DNA of 64,000 bases from DASWNP01 sp036399175 (GCA_036399175.1 DASWNP010000026.1:1-64000), one strand, 5' to 3'. Shown: positions 1-8,756, numbered from the stretch's first letter. Notes: generated by a model not told the origin, from the sequence alone. Translations and numbers: made by a program.

Positions 1-1152
1 CGCGCGAAGTATGGAGGCCGACTGCTCGAACATCAGCGCGCGCTCCATCATGTCGCGCTGGGCGGCCTCGAGCTGCGCGCCCGACAGCCGCGACTCCCTG
101 AGCGCGTAGGCGCTCCACTCGGCCAGGCCCTGCGAGAGCCAGACGTCGTCGAAGGACTTGAGCCCGACGGTGTGGCCCCACCACTGGAAGGCCGTCTCGC
201 GCTCCACGCGCTCGTCGAGCGACAGCTGCCGCGAGGGCTGGAAGAAGCGCTCGGAGAGGAACTGCATGCCGTGGGCGGCGTAGGCGTCGAGGCTCGCGTC
301 GTCGATCTGCGCGACGACGAAGCGGGTGCCGAAGGCCGGCTGCCCGTACTGGCGCGCGTAGAACTGGAGGGCGTTGCCGATGGCCTCGCCGTAGGGCTGG
401 ATGAAGCCCTCGCTGCCGGGCCGGACGTAGAAGACCATCTCGAACGGGCCCATGCGGAGCGAGCGCGTGATGAAGCGGCCGGCGGCGAAGTTGCCGACGA
501 GCGCCGGCTGGCGCGTGACGAAGCGGAAGCGGCGCAGGGCGCCCTGCTGCTGCGGGGCGGCGGTGGCCGGGTCCTCAGTCGCGCCGGCGACCTCGAACCC
601 CTGCGGCACGGCGATGGTGATGTCGGAGGTGGCGCGGTCGGCGGCGTAGTCGTGGAAGGGAAACCAGCGCGCGGCATACATCAGGTAAGAGCCTTCGTTG
701 CCGACGTAGGCGAGGCGCTTGGTGGCAAGCGGCCCGCCTTCGGGCGAGACGAGCGCGCCCGACCACTTGAACCTGAGCGTCACGGGCTGACCCGCCGGAA
801 CGACCTCGCCCAAATCGACGCGCACGCTCGGCCCCATCGTGTCGTAACCGGCGGCGTCCTGCACGAAGTTCGTGAGCGCCGCGCCGTTGCGTTCAATGCC
901 TTCGACCTTGAGCGAGCCGTTCAGCTCGAAGACGACCGAGCGCGTCGCATCCAGTGGCGTGAAGGTCACGTCGCCGATGGCGTTCAGAAAGTTCTCCGAC
1001 GGCCTCAGCTCGACCTCGATGCGGTAATGCGTGACATCGAAGCGAGCGCGCCCGCCCGAAGGCTGCTGAGCCCTTGTCTCGAAGGAGAGAGAGGCGACGA
1101 ACGCCAACAGAACGGCGGCGAGAAGAGCGAAGCGAAAACGAAGATTTATCAT
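1..1152 (-). CDS. Secreted M1-like (aminopeptidase N fold) protein without zinc ligands, 3' end cut by window
   Basis: The reading frame runs from an ATG at 1152 off the left edge, giving 384 codons. Residues 1-28 form a signal peptide (basic start, Leu/Ala/Val core, ending near TRAQQ), so the product is exported. The rest reads like the N-terminal beta domain and start of the catalytic domain of an M1 metallopeptidase. At about residue 314 the expected HExxH reads RETAF, followed by QWWGHTVG, and the downstream NEG motif that supplies the third ligand reads SQG. All three zinc ligands are therefore replaced, while the surrounding M1 framework (QWWG, WLxxGLAEW) is kept. I infer a non-catalytic M1 homologue. 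The start has no clear Shine-Dalgarno sequence. The fold is fairly sure; the function is unknown. Confidence 0.75.
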   Translation of the reverse strand, partial: MINLRFRFALLAAVLLAFVASLSFETRAQQPSGGRARFDVTHYRIEVELRPSENFLNAIGDVTFTPLDATRSVVFELNGSLKVEGIERNGAALTNFVQDAAGYDTMGPSVRVDLGEVVPAGQPVTLRFKWSGALVSPEGGPLATKRLAYVGNEGSYLMYAARWFPFHDYAADRATSDITIAVPQGFEVAGATEDPATAAPQQQGALRRFRFVTRQPALVGNFAAGRFITRSLRMGPFEMVFYVRPGSEGFIQPYGEAIGNALQFYARQYGQPAFGTRFVVAQIDDASLDAYAAHGMQFLSERFFQPSRQLSLDERVERETAFQWWGHTVGLKSFDDVWLSQGLAEWSAYALRESRLSGAQLEAAQRDMMERALMFEQSASILRA

Positions 1153-1607
1153 GGAGGCTATTCCGAAGACTGACCGATTCAATTCCTGCTTTTGATTATA
1201 CACCCCGCCGATTCCCGGCAGGATTTCGCCGACGCATCGACGCCCTGCCGTGCGAGACCGACGAGGCCGAGCCTTTGACCGACCCTCGGCAGATGGGCTC
1301 GGGCAGCGAGGTGCGTCGAATCTTCCTTCCGCCCGCAGGCGGGCGACTGTGAACGGATTTTCCGTCGGAGGCCGAAGCAATTAGATGAGCGCAGAGGGCG
1401 GCGTCGTTGTACGCCCGCGAGCGGTAGAAACGAGCTAAATTTCGCGTCCGTCGCCTGAATTTGCAGACCCCTCCACGCTCGCGCCCGCCCGCCCGACGAG
1501 CCGCCGACGCTCAAATAGCGCTGCTCTCATCCAGCAACGCTTTCATCCGCCTCCCGATGAGCGCCCGCTTGACAGCCGCGCGCCCCAGCCGTCATCCTCA
1601 CGAGCCT
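1153..1607. other. Non-coding gap between divergent genes
   Basis: These 455 bases separate the divergent M1-like and thioesterase genes. Open frames exist on both strands, but their translations are Arg/Pro/Ser-rich and look like GC-driven noise. The promoters of both genes should lie here, but I see no convincing -35/-10 pair, RNA gene or repeat. Confidence 0.4.
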
Positions 1608-2033
1608 ATGAACACCTACGGCGACCCGGCCATCCGCATCACACTTCTGCCGCGCGACACCAACCCGCAGGGCACAATCTTCGGCGGCATCATCCTCAGC
1701 TACATCGACATTGCCGGGGCGGTCGAAGCCCACCGCCGCACAAGCATCGAGCGCTTCGTCACCGTCGCTATGCGCGAAGTGATTTTTCACCAGCCCGTCT
1801 TCGTCGGCGACCTCGTCAGCTTCTATGCGAGCACCCTTCGCATCGGCACGACCTCCATCACCGTCCGCGTCGTCGTCGAAGCCGAACGCTACGGCGGCAC
1901 GTCGGAACGCATCAAAGTCACCGAAGCCGAAGTGGTCTACGTCGCCGTCGATGCCAACCGCCGCAAAATGCGCATCAATCGTGAAGCCCTCAAGGGCGAC
2001 ATCTCCGGCATCGAGCAGCACGAGACCTCCTGA
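1608..2033 (+). CDS. Acyl-CoA thioesterase, YciA-like hotdog fold
   Basis: A 141-residue protein of the usual size for single-hotdog acyl-CoA thioesterases, which hydrolyse acyl-CoA to free acid and CoA in the cytosol. The N-terminal segment NPQGTIFGGIILSYIDIAG matches the family signature: G-x-IFGG followed by the long hotdog helix with the Asp that acts in catalysis in YciA enzymes. It is followed by the expected strands (FVTVAMREVIFHQPVFVGD, then VRVVVEAERY). The frame is open upstream to 1461, but that extension is Arg/Pro/Ser-rich and unlike the family, so I start at the ATG at 1608 (MNTYGDPAIR). It stands alone on the plus strand. The substrate chain length cannot be read from sequence. 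Confidence 0.8.
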   Translation: MNTYGDPAIRITLLPRDTNPQGTIFGGIILSYIDIAGAVEAHRRTSIERFVTVAMREVIFHQPVFVGDLVSFYASTLRIGTTSITVRVVVEAERYGGTSERIKVTEAEVVYVAVDANRRKMRINREALKGDISGIEQHETS

Positions 2034-2067
2034 CCTGAAGAACTCCTTGACCGAGCACCGAGAGACC

Positions 2068-2550
2068 TCAAGCCTCGGTCGGCCTCACGTTTCGGAAACG
2101 CCGCGCGGTTTTACCCTCGCCGAAAGAGAAGCTGTACCTGAGCCGCCGTCGCTGGCCTTCGCTCAGGCGAAGCGTCGCCCTGAAAGGCTCGCACATATAC
2201 TTGCCGCCGTATTTCGTCACCTCCGGCGTGCGGTCGTCAGGCCACCAGGGCTCTGCGACTTTTCCGCGCAAGTCCCACCAGATAAAGCGGCCTTCGACGC
2301 AGATTTCCGAACGCCGAAGAGCGATGCTCTCATCATCGAGATACTCAAGGAAACGCTCTTGGTGCGGCCAACTGCGTTCGAGCATGAGGCTGAGGCAGAC
2401 GACGTTGTTGACGGCGCGCAGAAGCTCAAGCGCCGCTTCCGACCATTCGCCCGTCAGTCGTTCCAGAGGCGAACTCAGGCACAACTCGACGGCTGCGGCC
2501 AAACGCCTTTCGTACTTTCTCAGTTGTTTCCTGACGCGACGGCGCTTCAT
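2068..2550 (-). CDS. Hypothetical protein, 160 residues
   Basis: I do not recognise this protein. It starts with a strongly basic segment (MKRRRVRKQLRKYERR), continues with a helical region rich in Leu and Glu, and has a Trp-rich middle (SWPHQERFLEYL, then FIWWDLRGK and EPWWPDD). There is no signal peptide, membrane segment or Cys motif. The start lies 13 bases after the stop of the TPR gene on the same strand, so the two are probably co-transcribed. It may be a small regulatory or adaptor protein, but nothing in the sequence decides this. Confidence 0.55.
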   Translation of the reverse strand: MKRRRVRKQLRKYERRLAAAVELCLSSPLERLTGEWSEAALELLRAVNNVVCLSLMLERSWPHQERFLEYLDDESIALRRSEICVEGRFIWWDLRGKVAEPWWPDDRTPEVTKYGGKYMCEPFRATLRLSEGQRRRLRYSFSFGEGKTARRFRNVRPTEA

Positions 2551-2563
2551 CCTGCGAGGCGTG

Positions 2564-3076
2564 CTAATTCAGACGCGCCTGCACGCGACGCAGGGCTTTG
2601 GCGGCCTGTGTGAAGTCGGACTGCTGTTCGAGGGCGAGGCCGTAGTGGCGCGCGGCATCCAAGAGACGCCCGCGCTGCTCGTAGACGCGCCCGAGGTTGA
2701 AATGCGGGAAGGCGTAGGATTCGTAGCGCGGGGCTTGGAGGGCGCGGCGGAACCAACGGATGCAAGTCCAGAGGTCGCCCTGCGCGATGAGGTAGCTGCC
2801 GATGTCGTTGTAGGGGTTGCCGAAGGTCGGGTCGAGGCGAATGGCCTTGAGGCATTCGTCGATGGCTTCGGCGTAGCGGTCTTGAAAGCTGTAGACCCAG
2901 CCGAGAAAGGTGTGCGCCTCGGCGGTCGGGTAGGTTTCGATGGAGCGACGATAAAGCTCTATGGCCTCTTCGTAGTCGTTGGCAAGCTGCGCCTCATACG
3001 CGCGCCGGAACAGCTCCACAGCCTCGCGCCGCAGCCCGCCCGAAGAATCCTCTGTTGAAAACTGGTCGTCGAACAT
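2564..3076 (-). CDS. Tetratricopeptide repeat protein
   Basis: About 170 residues with at least three TPR units: AYEAQLANDYEEAIELYRRS, then TAEAHTFLGWVYSFQDRYAEAIDECLKAI and later FGNPYNDIGSYLIAQGD. These show the canonical spacing of W/L-G-Y-A-F-A-P positions. TPR units form alpha-helical scaffolds that bind partner proteins. There is no signal peptide, so it is probably cytosolic. The frame is open to 3169, but that extension (MMNAECGMMNV...) is the translation of the heptamer palindrome at 3084-3170. I therefore start at the ATG at 3076 (MFDDQFSTED). It lies just upstream of the unknown 160-residue gene, its only obvious partner. Confidence 0.8.
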   Translation of the reverse strand: MFDDQFSTEDSSGGLRREAVELFRRAYEAQLANDYEEAIELYRRSIETYPTAEAHTFLGWVYSFQDRYAEAIDECLKAIRLDPTFGNPYNDIGSYLIAQGDLWTCIRWFRRALQAPRYESYAFPHFNLGRVYEQRGRLLDAARHYGLALEQQSDFTQAAKALRRVQARLN

Positions 3077-3083
3077 AAAACTC

Positions 3084-3170
3084 AATGATGAATGCGGAAC
3101 GCGGAATGATGAATGAAAAGACGGCGCACTGTTCTTAACATTCATCATTCCGCATTCCGCATTCATCATT
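3084..3170. repeat. Heptamer-unit palindrome (GAATGCG family)
   Basis: Arms of 32 bp at 3084-3115 and 3139-3170 are inverted copies with one mismatch, separated by 23 bases. Each arm is built of 7-bp units (GAATGCG, GAATGAT). The element fills the space between two minus-strand genes: it covers the stop codon of the 5'-nucleotidase gene and ends 8 bases from the TPR start. Confidence 0.9.
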
Positions 3171-4728
3171 TCTCGTCGAGCCGCTTGATGCGCCCGTCGG
3201 GCTGGGGGTTAATCTCTTTGAGGGCGGCGATGGTGTCCATCAGGAGCGCGGCTTCGACGGGGCCGCCTTCGGGGTCGAAAAGATAACGCGCGCCCGTGAA
3301 CATCGTATAACCGTCGCCGCCGCCTATCAAGTAGGCGACGGTCGAGAGCGTGTAGGTCTTGCGCTCGTCGAGCGGGCGGCCTCCGATTGTGACATTGACG
3401 ACGCGCGAGCCTGCGGGGCGGCGTCCGTCGAAGGTGAAGGTCAGACCAGAGACCTGCGGGAAGCGCCCCTCCTCCGAGCTTTCGACGATGCGCGAGACGC
3501 CGTGTTCGAGCGCCGCGCGCAGGGTCGCGCCCGTCACCTCTACTTTGACGACGTGATTCTCGAAAGGAAGGATGGAGAGCACGTCGCGCTTGGTGAGCGT
3601 GCCGGGGCCGAAAGTGGTGTTGGAGCGAATCGAGCCGCCGTTGAGAAAGCCCACGTCGGTCTGCCCCCAACGCCTGTAGGCGTCGGCGATGAAGTTGCCG
3701 AGATTGGTCTCGCGCGAGCGGTTGGTATGCTGTCGCGCGTCCAGCTCTACCTTCGTCATGCCGACGGGTTGGTCAAGCTCAGCCGAAAGCCTCTTCTCAT
3801 ATTCGCCGACGAGCGCGACTATCTCCGGCGGCTCGTCCTTGATGTCGCTCGTCACGGGGATAATCTCCCAGTCGATGCTCTCGATAGCGCCCGTGCGCGT
3901 GGAGATGTTGAGGTCGATGCGCCCGACGTTGCGCGCATCCGACCCGACCTTGAAGATGGGCGTGCGCCCCGAGAGAGACTGAAGAAGGCTGTGCTCGTGG
4001 CCGCCGATAATCACGTCGATGTCGGCGCAGCGCGCCAGAGCCTTGTCCTCCGGCATCGTCAGGTGCGTGACGGCGACAATCGTCTGCACTCCCCGCGCGC
4101 GAATCTGCGGCACGATTTGTTTGGCCGTCTCGCAGGGGTCGCGAAACTCGACGTTAGCGCCGGGCTTTGAAGAGTTCTTCGTCTCCGGCGTGAGCACGCC
4201 GAAGAAGCCGACGCGGACGCCGCCGAACTCGCGCACGACGAAGGGCTGCATCTCTCCGAAGAGTTTTCCAGTCCGGCGGTCGAAGACGTTCGTGCCGAGC
4301 CAAGCGAAGCGCGACTCGCGCATGCGCTCCAGCAGCACGGCATCGCCGAAATCAAACTCGTGATTGCCGAGCACGGCCACGTCAAGCCCCGTAGCGTTCC
4401 ACGTCGCAATCATCTGCCGCCCCTTGAAAATGTTCGACGCCACCGAGGGCGCAATCGTATCGCCGCCCAGCAGCAAAAGCGTGTGCGGCGACTCCTGCAT
4501 AATCTTTCGCTTCAGCGCCGCCACGCGCGCCAGTCCGCCCCGCGCGCCCTTATCGACCGGCGAAATCTGGTAAACGTCATTGACCTGCAAAAGCGTCACG
4601 CGAACCGAAGGCTCGCGCCCCGCCTGATTGCTACTGCCGCTCTGCTGCGCGCCGACCCGCAAGCCCGCGCACATCATCAAGACCAGCGCCAGCGCCGCCC
4701 CTCGCGGCAACAAGCGATAAAACTTCAT
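3166..4728 (-). CDS. Secreted bifunctional metallophosphatase/5'-nucleotidase (UshA-like)
   Basis: A 520-residue exported enzyme. Residues 1-28 form a signal peptide ending AGLRVGAQQ. The N-terminal calcineurin-like domain carries the metal-binding blocks: LLQVNDVYQI, LLLGGDTIAPS, AVLGNHEFDFG and IIGGHEHSLL. The C-terminal 5_nucleotid_C domain starts near residue 320 (ETNLGNFIADAYR, FLNGGSIRSNTTFGPG, LSILPFENHV) and ends with the GGDGYTMF substrate block. The family hydrolyses nucleoside monophosphates and other phosphate esters in the periplasm to scavenge nucleosides and phosphate. Its stop codon lies inside a heptamer palindrome. Family assignment is secure; the exact substrate is not. Confidence 0.92.
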   Translation of the reverse strand: MKFYRLLPRGAALALVLMMCAGLRVGAQQSGSSNQAGREPSVRVTLLQVNDVYQISPVDKGARGGLARVAALKRKIMQESPHTLLLLGGDTIAPSVASNIFKGRQMIATWNATGLDVAVLGNHEFDFGDAVLLERMRESRFAWLGTNVFDRRTGKLFGEMQPFVVREFGGVRVGFFGVLTPETKNSSKPGANVEFRDPCETAKQIVPQIRARGVQTIVAVTHLTMPEDKALARCADIDVIIGGHEHSLLQSLSGRTPIFKVGSDARNVGRIDLNISTRTGAIESIDWEIIPVTSDIKDEPPEIVALVGEYEKRLSAELDQPVGMTKVELDARQHTNRSRETNLGNFIADAYRRWGQTDVGFLNGGSIRSNTTFGPGTLTKRDVLSILPFENHVVKVEVTGATLRAALEHGVSRIVESSEEGRFPQVSGLTFTFDGRRPAGSRVVNVTIGGRPLDERKTYTLSTVAYLIGGGDGYTMFTGARYLFDPEGGPVEAALLMDTIAALKEINPQPDGRIKRLDEK

Positions 4729-4750
4729 CTATGAAACCTCCATTTGAAAA

Positions 4751-4830
4751 GCCGTAAATCGTGAATCGTAAATCGTAAATAGAAAAAACAGGGTTTCTCT
4801 ATTTACGATTTACGATTCACGATTTACGAC
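4751..4830. repeat. Heptamer-unit palindrome (TCGTAAA family)
   Basis: Two 33-bp arms (4751-4783 and 4798-4830) match as inverted copies with one mismatch. The units are GTAAATC and GTGAATC in 7-bp register. The 14-base spacer itself pairs at its edges (AGAAA with TTTCT), extending the stem. It lies between the divergent 5'-nucleotidase and pepA genes. Confidence 0.9.
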
Positions 4831-4946
4831 TACTGGTTGAAGTGGAGAGACTGCATTATACTCGTCGGGCACAAATCGCGCCAAATCATGCACACCGTTT
4901 TGAGGAAGTACGACTCACGCCCTGACATTTATTCACGACCGTCTCC

Positions 4947-6473
4947 ATGAAGAATCCCGTCAAACTCGACATTGAAACGAAGGCGCAGATGCCTGCGCCC
5001 GCGCCGCGCGAAGCCATCGGCGTCTGCGTCTTCAGGGGCGAAGCGCGCCCGTCGGCGAGCGTGCGCGACGAAGAGGCCGCGTGGTGGAGAGCCTGCGTGC
5101 GCGTCTTGACTGAAGGCGAGTTCAGGGGCGAGACGGGAGAGTCGCTCCTCGTCTACGCGGCGGGCGAGAGCGGCGCGGAAGCTTCGCGGGCCGGCGCGCG
5201 TCGGCTGCTGCTCGTCGGCCTCGGCGAGCGTGAGGATTTCGACCTGACTGCGCTCGGTCGTGCTGCGGGGATGGCCGCCCGGCAGGCGCGCGAGCGCGGC
5301 ATCAGTCACCTGCTTTTCCACTTGCCGGAAGCGGCTGACGCTCTGCCAGCCGCGATGACGCGCACGGTCGTCGAAGGCGCTCTCACGGGTCTCTACGACG
5401 GCGACCTCTACCAGCATCACGAAGAAACGCCGCCCGTGCTCGAACGTCTCAGCATCGTCGTATTCGGTCGGGAGGATGAATTGAAGGGGGCAGTCGAGCG
5501 CGGGCGCATCGTCGGCGAAGCGGTCAACTGGACGCGCTCTCTGGCCGACGAGCCGGGCGCTTCTCTGCCTCCGCGCGAGTTTGCGCGCCGCGCCGCAGAG
5601 ATGGCCGAAGAGTTCGGCCTGCGCGTCGAGACGCTGTACGCCGACGAGATACGCGCGCGAGGAATGGGCGGCCTCATGGGCGTCGGGCAGGGCTCGGCGG
5701 AAGAGCCCGCGCTCATCGTCGTCAGGTACGAGCCCGAAGGGGCGACCGACGACGAAGAGCTTTGGGCGTTCGTCGGCAAGGGCATCACGTTCGACACGGG
5801 CGGCATCTCGCTTAAGAAACCGCCGCACATGGAAGAGATGAAATCCGACATGGCCGGAGGCGCAGCCGCCCTCGGCGCGCTCAGAGCCATCGCGCAGCTC
5901 AAGCCCCGACGACGCATCTTGACGGTCGTCCCCGCCGCCGAGAACATGCCTTCGGGTCGCGCCTTAAAACCCGGCGACATCGTCCGCACGCTCGCCGGCT
6001 TCACCATCGAAGCCGTCGATACCGACGCCGAAGGAAGGCTCGTGCTCGTCGATGGTATAGCCTACGCGCGCCAGCTCGGCGCGACGCGCATCGTCGATTT
6101 GGCGACACTCACCGGCTCAATCATCATCGCCCTCGGCACGCATCGCACGGGGCTCTTCAGCAACGACGACGATTGGGCGCGTCGCGTCGGCGCGGCGGCT
6201 CAAAGAGCGGGAGAGCCGGTCTGGCGTATGCCCGTGAGCGACGACTACAGGGAACGCATCGAGAGCCTTATCGCCGATTTCAAAAACTACGGCGGACGCC
6301 CCGATGCGACGGCCGCCGCGCTTCTGCTCAGCAAGTTCGCCGACCGCACGCCCTGGGTGCATCTCGACATCGCGGGCACCGCCTGGCAAGACGAGCCGCA
6401 GCCCCACGCCCCCAAAGGTACGACCGGCACAGGCGTCCGCACCCTCGTCGAGCTTGCCTGCGAGGAAGGATGA
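4947..6473 (+). CDS. pepA: Leucyl aminopeptidase, M17 family
   Basis: A 508-residue cytosolic aminopeptidase that removes N-terminal residues using two metal ions, normally as a hexamer. The C-terminal catalytic domain is complete. GKGITFDTGGISLKKP (around residue 277) supplies Lys and Asp ligands, MKSDMAGGAAALGAL a further Asp, and VDTDAEGRLVLVDG the Asp/Glu pair and active-site Arg. The divergent N-terminal domain precedes residue 190 and has the usual length. The ATG at 4947 is the first sensible start and gives a normal family length. The stop codon is immediately followed by a heptamer palindrome, and the next gene follows in the same direction. Confidence 0.95.
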   Translation: MKNPVKLDIETKAQMPAPAPREAIGVCVFRGEARPSASVRDEEAAWWRACVRVLTEGEFRGETGESLLVYAAGESGAEASRAGARRLLLVGLGEREDFDLTALGRAAGMAARQARERGISHLLFHLPEAADALPAAMTRTVVEGALTGLYDGDLYQHHEETPPVLERLSIVVFGREDELKGAVERGRIVGEAVNWTRSLADEPGASLPPREFARRAAEMAEEFGLRVETLYADEIRARGMGGLMGVGQGSAEEPALIVVRYEPEGATDDEELWAFVGKGITFDTGGISLKKPPHMEEMKSDMAGGAAALGALRAIAQLKPRRRILTVVPAAENMPSGRALKPGDIVRTLAGFTIEAVDTDAEGRLVLVDGIAYARQLGATRIVDLATLTGSIIIALGTHRTGLFSNDDDWARRVGAAAQRAGEPVWRMPVSDDYRERIESLIADFKNYGGRPDATAAALLLSKFADRTPWVHLDIAGTAWQDEPQPHAPKGTTGTGVRTLVELACEEG

Positions 6474-6554
6474 GTTCTCAGTTTTCGGTTTTCAGTTTTC
6501 AGAAAGAGCGCAAATGCTTTGTGCTGAAAACTGAAAACTGAAAACTCAAAACTG
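6472..6554. repeat. Heptamer-unit palindrome (AGTTTTC family)
   Basis: Left arm 6472-6502 and right arm 6524-6554 are inverted copies with about four mismatches. The unit is CAGTTTT in 7-bp register. It begins at the pepA stop codon and ends 7 bases before the next start, filling the whole intergenic space between two same-strand genes. Confidence 0.85.
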
Positions 6555-6561
6555 TTATCGA

Positions 6562-7644
6562 ATGATGCTTTCTGACGAGACGATTTTTCTGACGGGCTTT
6601 CCGGGCTTCATCGCGGGGCGGCTGGTGCGTCGGCTGGCGCGGGAGGGCGCGAGGTTTGTGCTGCTCGTGCAGGCGGCGTTTATGGAGCGTGCGCGCGAGG
6701 AGGCAGAGCGCATCGTGGAGGAAACGGGCGCGGGCGTGGAGGCGTTCCGTATCGTTGAGGGCGACATCACGCGCCCCGGCCTCGGGCTCTCGGCACAAGA
6801 CCTGGAGACGACGCGAGGCGAAACGACGATGCTCTTTCACTTGGCCGCCGTCTACGACCTCGGCGTCTCGCGCGAGCTGGCGATGCGCGTCAACGTCGAG
6901 GGCACGCAGAACGTCAACCGCTTCGCCGAGCTGCTCCAAGAGTCAGGCCGCCTGCGCCACTATCATTACGTCTCTACCTGCTACGTCGCAGGGCTTCGCA
7001 CGGGAGTTATTCTTGAGAGCGAGCTGCGACACGAGGCAGGCTTTCGCAACTACTACGAAGAGACGAAATACCTCGCCGAGCTTGAGGTCGAGGCGCTTAA
7101 GAGCCGCCTGCCTTTGACGATTCATCGCCCGTCGGTCGTGTGCGGCGATTCACAGACGGGCGAGACGGCGAAGTACGACGGCGTTTACTACCTGATTAAC
7201 TACCTGCGCATGCAGCCCGCGCTGCTCTCGCTCGCCAACATCGGCAACCGCGACGTGCGGCTCAACGTCGTCCCCGTAGATTTCGTCGTCGAAGCGATGG
7301 CCGCACTTGCCGGAGACGAGCGCGCGGCAGGCGCGACCGTGCAGCTTGCCGACCCCGCGCCGCTCACCACCCACGAGCTTTTCGACATCATCTCAAAGGC
7401 GCTCACAGGGCACGGCTCGCGCCTCACCATCCCCGCGCCGCTCGTCCGCACCTCGCTCGTGCTGCCCATCTCGGAAGGTCTCACGGGGCTCCCCCGCGTC
7501 GGCGTCCCCTACTTCTTCATCAAGCAGACCTACGACACCACGCGCGCACAAGCATTGCTCGAACCCTACGGCCTGCGCTGCCCGCCTTTTCCTTCTTACG
7601 TCAACGCCCTCATCGACTTCGTCGCCCGCCATCCGAAGCTCTGA
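6562..7644 (+). CDS. NAD(P)-dependent extended SDR / thioester-reductase-like protein (NAD_binding_4)
   Basis: A 360-residue protein with an N-terminal Rossmann dinucleotide site (TGFPGFIAGRLVRRL, residues 10-24) and the acidic DITRP block. The active-site pair NYYEETKYLAE gives the YxxxK motif of extended short-chain dehydrogenases. The pattern (TMLFHLAAVYDL, NVEGTQNV, TIHRPSVVCGDS) is that of the male-sterility/thioester-reductase group (NAD_binding_4), which reduces acyl thioesters or modifies sugars and lipids. There is no carrier or adenylation domain and no signal peptide, so it acts as a separate cytosolic enzyme. The neighbouring genes give no pathway. Substrate unknown. Confidence 0.8.
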   Translation: MMLSDETIFLTGFPGFIAGRLVRRLAREGARFVLLVQAAFMERAREEAERIVEETGAGVEAFRIVEGDITRPGLGLSAQDLETTRGETTMLFHLAAVYDLGVSRELAMRVNVEGTQNVNRFAELLQESGRLRHYHYVSTCYVAGLRTGVILESELRHEAGFRNYYEETKYLAELEVEALKSRLPLTIHRPSVVCGDSQTGETAKYDGVYYLINYLRMQPALLSLANIGNRDVRLNVVPVDFVVEAMAALAGDERAAGATVQLADPAPLTTHELFDIISKALTGHGSRLTIPAPLVRTSLVLPISEGLTGLPRVGVPYFFIKQTYDTTRAQALLEPYGLRCPPFPSYVNALIDFVARHPKL

Positions 7645-7649
7645 ACAGC

Positions 7650-7735
7650 AAGGATGAAGGCGGAAGGCGGAAGGATGAAAGCTTGCCACTCAAGCTTGAA
7701 TGGCTCTCTTTCCGCCTTCCGCCTTCATCCTTCCT
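7650..7735. repeat. Heptamer-unit palindrome (GAAGGCG family)
   Basis: Left arm 7650-7681 and right arm 7709-7732 are inverted copies, the right arm one unit shorter. The 7-bp units are GAAGGCG and GAAGGAT. A few extra 7-bp units (CTACTTC) follow to about 7745. It sits between convergent genes and may also act as a hairpin terminator, though there is no T-run. Confidence 0.85.
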
Positions 7736-7751
7736 ACTTCCTACTTGCCGT

Positions 7752-8756
7752 TCAGTATGGGTCGGCGCTGAGCTGGCCGTTGTTGACGCTGATGAGGTAG
7801 TAGCCGGTGGTCGGACGGCTGCGCAGGTCGAACGTGCCGTTTGAGTTGACCTTCCAGATTTTGAAGTTGGAATAGGTAAGCGGCACGCCTGCTTCGCAGA
7901 CTTCGGGCACGTGGTCGCCGAGCACGAAGTAGACGGGGCCGTCGCCTAAGACCGTTGCCAGCCCGTTCTTATCGACGACGACTGAGGTCGCTTCGTTGAC
8001 GCCCATGCCGAGCGCGCTCGTCGTCCTGCCGTCTCTAATCTGTCGTGCGACGAAGGACATCGTGCGTCCCATTCGGTCGCGCACGACGAAATGCGAATCG
8101 GTGATGACATCACCCATGTTTGCCCAGTTGAAGAAGTCGTAGGTGAAGCTGACGTAGCGATGGAAGGGGTCGAGCAGCGCCTGACTGGAAGTGACGCTGC
8201 CCCGGTTGCAGGCGTCGTAGGTGAACTCGCCCTGAATGGCCTCGCCCGCGCTCGTGCCGCCGACTCCGCCGCCGCGCGCGTAGACCGACTCGACGGCGGC
8301 TTCGACCCGCGTCCCCTTGAAGTATTGCACGTAGTTGCACTGGTCGCCGCCCGCGAAGAAAACGACCTCGGCGTTTCTGACAGTAGTCTCGACGGCTGTC
8401 GTGTTGGAATCGCGCGCGCTCGTGATAACCAGCGTTTCGACGGAATCGACGCCGTTCATCGCGTAGATGTAGGAGTTGTAGCCGTCCGCGCCCGACGAGC
8501 GAAGGATGACGACATCGACCTTCGTGCTGCACGTCGTACAGCCGCGAACCTGATCGATTATCCATTGGAGAGCGGCGTCAACGTCCGTGCCGCCGCCGCC
8601 GAAATCGTGCGCGGGGCCGAAGAGCGCGGGCGCAACGTCGCCGCCGTTGCCGGTCAGGTAGCGAGTCACTTTCCCTTCGGCCGTCGTCGCGTTGAAGATT
8701 AGTAGAAGCGCGGAGAGAACGAGCGCGTTTGTGAAGATTCTTATGCCTCTCATCAT
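7752..8756 (-). CDS. Secreted S51-family (cyanophycinase-like) peptidase
   Basis: A 334-residue protein with a signal peptide in residues 1-28 (ALVLSALLLIFNATTAEG). The peptidase S51 core follows: YLTGNGGDVAPALF, VVILRSSGADGY, then VVFFAGGDQCNYVQYF and the nucleophile elbow GVGGTSAGEAIQGE around residue 170. The central GTSAG Ser is the S51 nucleophile. Cyanophycinases and their relatives cleave Asp-Arg type bonds, and extracellular forms degrade external polymer. A good Shine-Dalgarno sequence (AGGAGA) precedes the ATG pair at 8756. Whether this protein degrades cyanophycin or another peptide cannot be told from the sequence. It is alone on its strand. Confidence 0.8.
   Translation of the reverse strand: MMRGIRIFTNALVLSALLLIFNATTAEGKVTRYLTGNGGDVAPALFGPAHDFGGGGTDVDAALQWIIDQVRGCTTCSTKVDVVILRSSGADGYNSYIYAMNGVDSVETLVITSARDSNTTAVETTVRNAEVVFFAGGDQCNYVQYFKGTRVEAAVESVYARGGGVGGTSAGEAIQGEFTYDACNRGSVTSSQALLDPFHRYVSFTYDFFNWANMGDVITDSHFVVRDRMGRTMSFVARQIRDGRTTSALGMGVNEATSVVVDKNGLATVLGDGPVYFVLGDHVPEVCEAGVPLTYSNFKIWKVNSNGTFDLRSRPTTGYYLISVNNGQLSADPY

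Noticed and set aside
172..1173. Long plus-strand open frame opposite the M1-like gene
   Set aside because: The translation has no recognisable domain, while the minus strand gives a signal peptide and M1 framework.
4929..5828. Minus-strand frame opposite pepA, and similar long antisense frames opposite most genes
   Set aside because: Such frames arise from high GC at third positions; translations are Arg/Ala-rich and the sense strand carries clear family motifs.
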